NCBI RefSeq assembly: GCF_024448895.1
Contig: NZ_JAMOIC010000008.1
Location: 62,001-126,000 of the forward strand
DNA length: 64,000 nt
Source of the DNA: Stutzerimonas stutzeri
GTDB lineage: Bacteria > Pseudomonadota > Gammaproteobacteria > Pseudomonadales > Pseudomonadaceae
Reading direction: 5' to 3'
Shown here: positions 61,042-64,000 of the stretch, one piece after another
Numbering within the stretch: position 1 is the first letter of the stretch
How the letters are laid out: every line of letters begins with the position of its first letter
Position numbers and translations under genes: made by a program
Notes under the pieces: model-generated
What the model saw: only the letters and a program-made list of their open reading frames with translations
What the model was told of the DNA's origin: nothing
The model's database searches: none

Positions 61042-61045
<4 letters not shown>
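60239..61045 (+). CDS. liuC: methylglutaconyl-CoA hydratase
   Basis: A 268-residue crotonase-family protein with HFSAGADLAWMQ (about 66), VQGAAFGGAVGLIACCD (about 110) and LSEVRIGLAPAVISPFV (about 137). The first acid position of typical hydratases (GGxxE) is Gly-Val-Gly here, as in the AUH/LiuC type, which keeps the second Glu in SEVRIGL. It hydrates 3-methylglutaconyl-CoA to HMG-CoA. I place the start at ATG 60239 with AGGA 8 nt upstream. The stop overlaps liuD (ATGA). Confidence 0.94.
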
Positions 61046-62955
<1,910 letters not shown>

Positions 62956-63088
62956 CGCAGGATGGAAAACGGCGTGATGCGGAAACTTCTGCATGGCATT
63001 GGTGAGCTGAAGCGGAGCGCCGCCCGGCCTACCCTGCTGAGATTCTGCACCCCGCTTATATGGGTGGCTCACGCCACAGACTAGCCTT

Positions 63089-63110
63089 GTAGGGTGGGCT
63101 TCAGCCCACC
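63089..63110. repeat. REP-like hairpin between liuD and liuE
   Basis: GTAGGGTGGGCT-TC-AGCCCACC, an inverted repeat of 8-bp arms (GGTGGGCT/AGCCCACC), identical over 22 bp to 58424-58445. Such elements are dispersed in pseudomonads. It lies in the 233-bp gap after liuD. Confidence 0.65.
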
Positions 63111-63188
63111 AGGCACGATGAAAAGGTCTCACGATCTGACCCCTAACCCAGGTGACGCTGCAAACATCGCGACACCCATGGAGGACAC

Positions 63189-64000
63189 ATGACTCTGCCC
63201 AAACACGTCCGTCTGGTGGAAGTCGGCCCCCGCGACGGCCTGCAGAACGAAAAGCAGCCGATCAGCGTCGCCGACAAAGTGCGGCTGGTGGACGACCTCA
63301 GCGCCGCCGGCCTGCAGTACATCGAGGTCGGCAGTTTCGTGTCGCCCAAGTGGGTGCCACAGATGGCCGGCTCGGCCGAGGTTTTCGCGCAGATCCGGCA
63401 AAAACCGGGCGTGACCTATGCGGCCCTGACGCCGAACCTGAAAGGCCTCGAAGCGGCCATCGAAGCCGGTGTCAACGAAGTCGCGGTGTTCGGCGCCGCG
63501 TCCGAGGCGTTCTCGCAGAAGAACATCAATTGCTCCATCGACGAGAGCCTGGCGCGCTTCGCCCCGCTGATGGAAGCGGCGCGCGAAAACGGCATTCAGG
63601 TGCGTGGCTACGTGTCCTGCGTGCTGGGTTGTCCCTACGAAGGGGAGATCGATCCGCAGCGCGTCGCCCACGTCGCGCGCGAATTATTCGCCATGGGCTG
63701 CTACGAGGTCTCGCTGGGCGACACCATTGGCACCGGCACGCCGGGTAAAACCCGCCAACTGATCGAGGCCGTCAGCCGCGAGGTGCCGCGCGACAAGCTC
63801 GCCGGCCACTTCCACGACACCTATGGTCAGGCGCTGGCGAATATCTATGCCAGCCTGCTGGAAGGCCTCTGCGTATTCGACAGCTCGGTCGCCGGGCTCG
63901 GCGGCTGCCCTTACGCCAAGGGTGCCAGCGGCAACGTTGCCAGCGAGGATGTGCTCTACATGCTTAACGGCCTGGGCATCGAGACGGGTATCGATCTGGA
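63189..64000 (+). CDS. liuE: hydroxymethylglutaryl-CoA lyase, 5' part
   Basis: The frame opens at ATG 63189 (GGAGG upstream) and runs past the window end; 270 complete codons are present of about 300 usual. TIM-barrel lyase of the HMGL-like family: [16 protein letters not shown] (about 7-22, with catalytic Arg and metal Asp), the metal-site HFHDT (about 206), and the [14 protein letters not shown] signature with catalytic Cys (about 238). It splits HMG-CoA into acetyl-CoA and acetoacetate, the last Liu step. It is separated from liuD by 233 bp containing a REP-like hairpin. Confidence 0.95.
   Translation, partial: MTLPKHVRLVEVGPRDGLQNEKQPISVADKVRLVDDLSAAGLQYIEVGSFVSPKWVPQMAGSAEVFAQIRQKPGVTYAALTPNLKGLEAAIEAGVNEVAVFGAASEAFSQKNINCSIDESLARFAPLMEAARENGIQVRGYVSCVLGCPYEGEIDPQRVAHVARELFAMGCYEVSLGDTIGTGTPGKTRQLIEAVSREVPRDKLAGHFHDTYGQALANIYASLLEGLCVFDSSVAGLGGCPYAKGASGNVASEDVLYMLNGLGIETGIDL

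Overview
The window looks like chromosomal DNA from a Pseudomonas-type gammaproteobacterium. The evidence is a high-GC coding style, a leucine/isovalerate (liu) operon in the order liuRABCDE, pseudomonad-type REP repeats, and many A-rich AAN-triplet leaders of the kind bound by Hfq/Crc in pseudomonads. I see no tRNA, rRNA, CRISPR array, prophage or intact transposase.

Region 1 (1 to about 50 kb) is one large catabolic island for an unidentified lipophilic substrate, probably terpenoid- or steroid-like. (a) 1-9 kb: the end of a CrtI-like flavoprotein gene, then a leftward operon (cytochrome P450, a 342-aa protein of unknown family, SDR, MFS permease, SnoaL-like protein) closed by a strong hairpin, a TetR regulator reading right, and a second CrtI-like flavoenzyme. 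(b) 9.5-19.1 kb: a leftward operon with a DUF1302 outer-membrane protein, DUF1329 protein, YCF48-like protein, MMPL/RND transporter, two-domain VOC protein, crotonase and SDR. (c) 19.5-28.2 kb: mixed single genes (SDR without the usual catalytic residues, DMT transporter, ACMSD-like amidohydrolase, patatin, LysR, a second TetR) and a rightward group of APH/CHK-fold kinase, SnoaL-like protein and tyrosine-phosphatase-like protein. (d) 28.4-35.4 kb: the second copy of the 342/344-aa protein, divergent from a second DUF1329, SDR, KstD-like flavoprotein and MFS. (e) 35.5-49 kb: SnoaL-like protein, AraC/XylS regulator, and a long leftward operon (DUF1302, DUF1329, SDR, LEH-like protein, APH-fold kinase, SDR, MFS) fed by a promoter region carrying two 15-bp direct repeats 21 bp apart. 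Behind it lies a separately terminated GMC oxidoreductase/aldehyde dehydrogenase pair, then a third TetR gene.

Two regulatory themes tie the island together. Five intergenic copies of a palindrome (CGTTTKACC-N3-GGTMAAACG) sit next to the two paralogous TetR genes and in front of island genes. At least 22 genes carry runs of AAN triplets within about 40 nt of the start codon, which predicts catabolite repression by Hfq/Crc.

Region 2 (about 50-64 kb) looks like core chromosome: a frameshifted exported-protein gene, a quinone-oxidoreductase-like MDR, a glutathione peroxidase, a fused indolepyruvate ferredoxin oxidoreductase, and liuR-liuA-liuB-liuC-liuD-liuE (the last cut by the window end). 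Its intergenic gaps hold pseudomonad repeats.

Working model (inference): DUF1302/DUF1329/MMPL proteins move a hydrophobic substrate across the envelope and MFS permeases import it. P450, GMC, ALDH, SDR and CrtI/KstD-like enzymes then oxidise it. Two kinase-fold proteins may phosphorylate alcohol intermediates. Branched C5 products could enter the Liu pathway next door.
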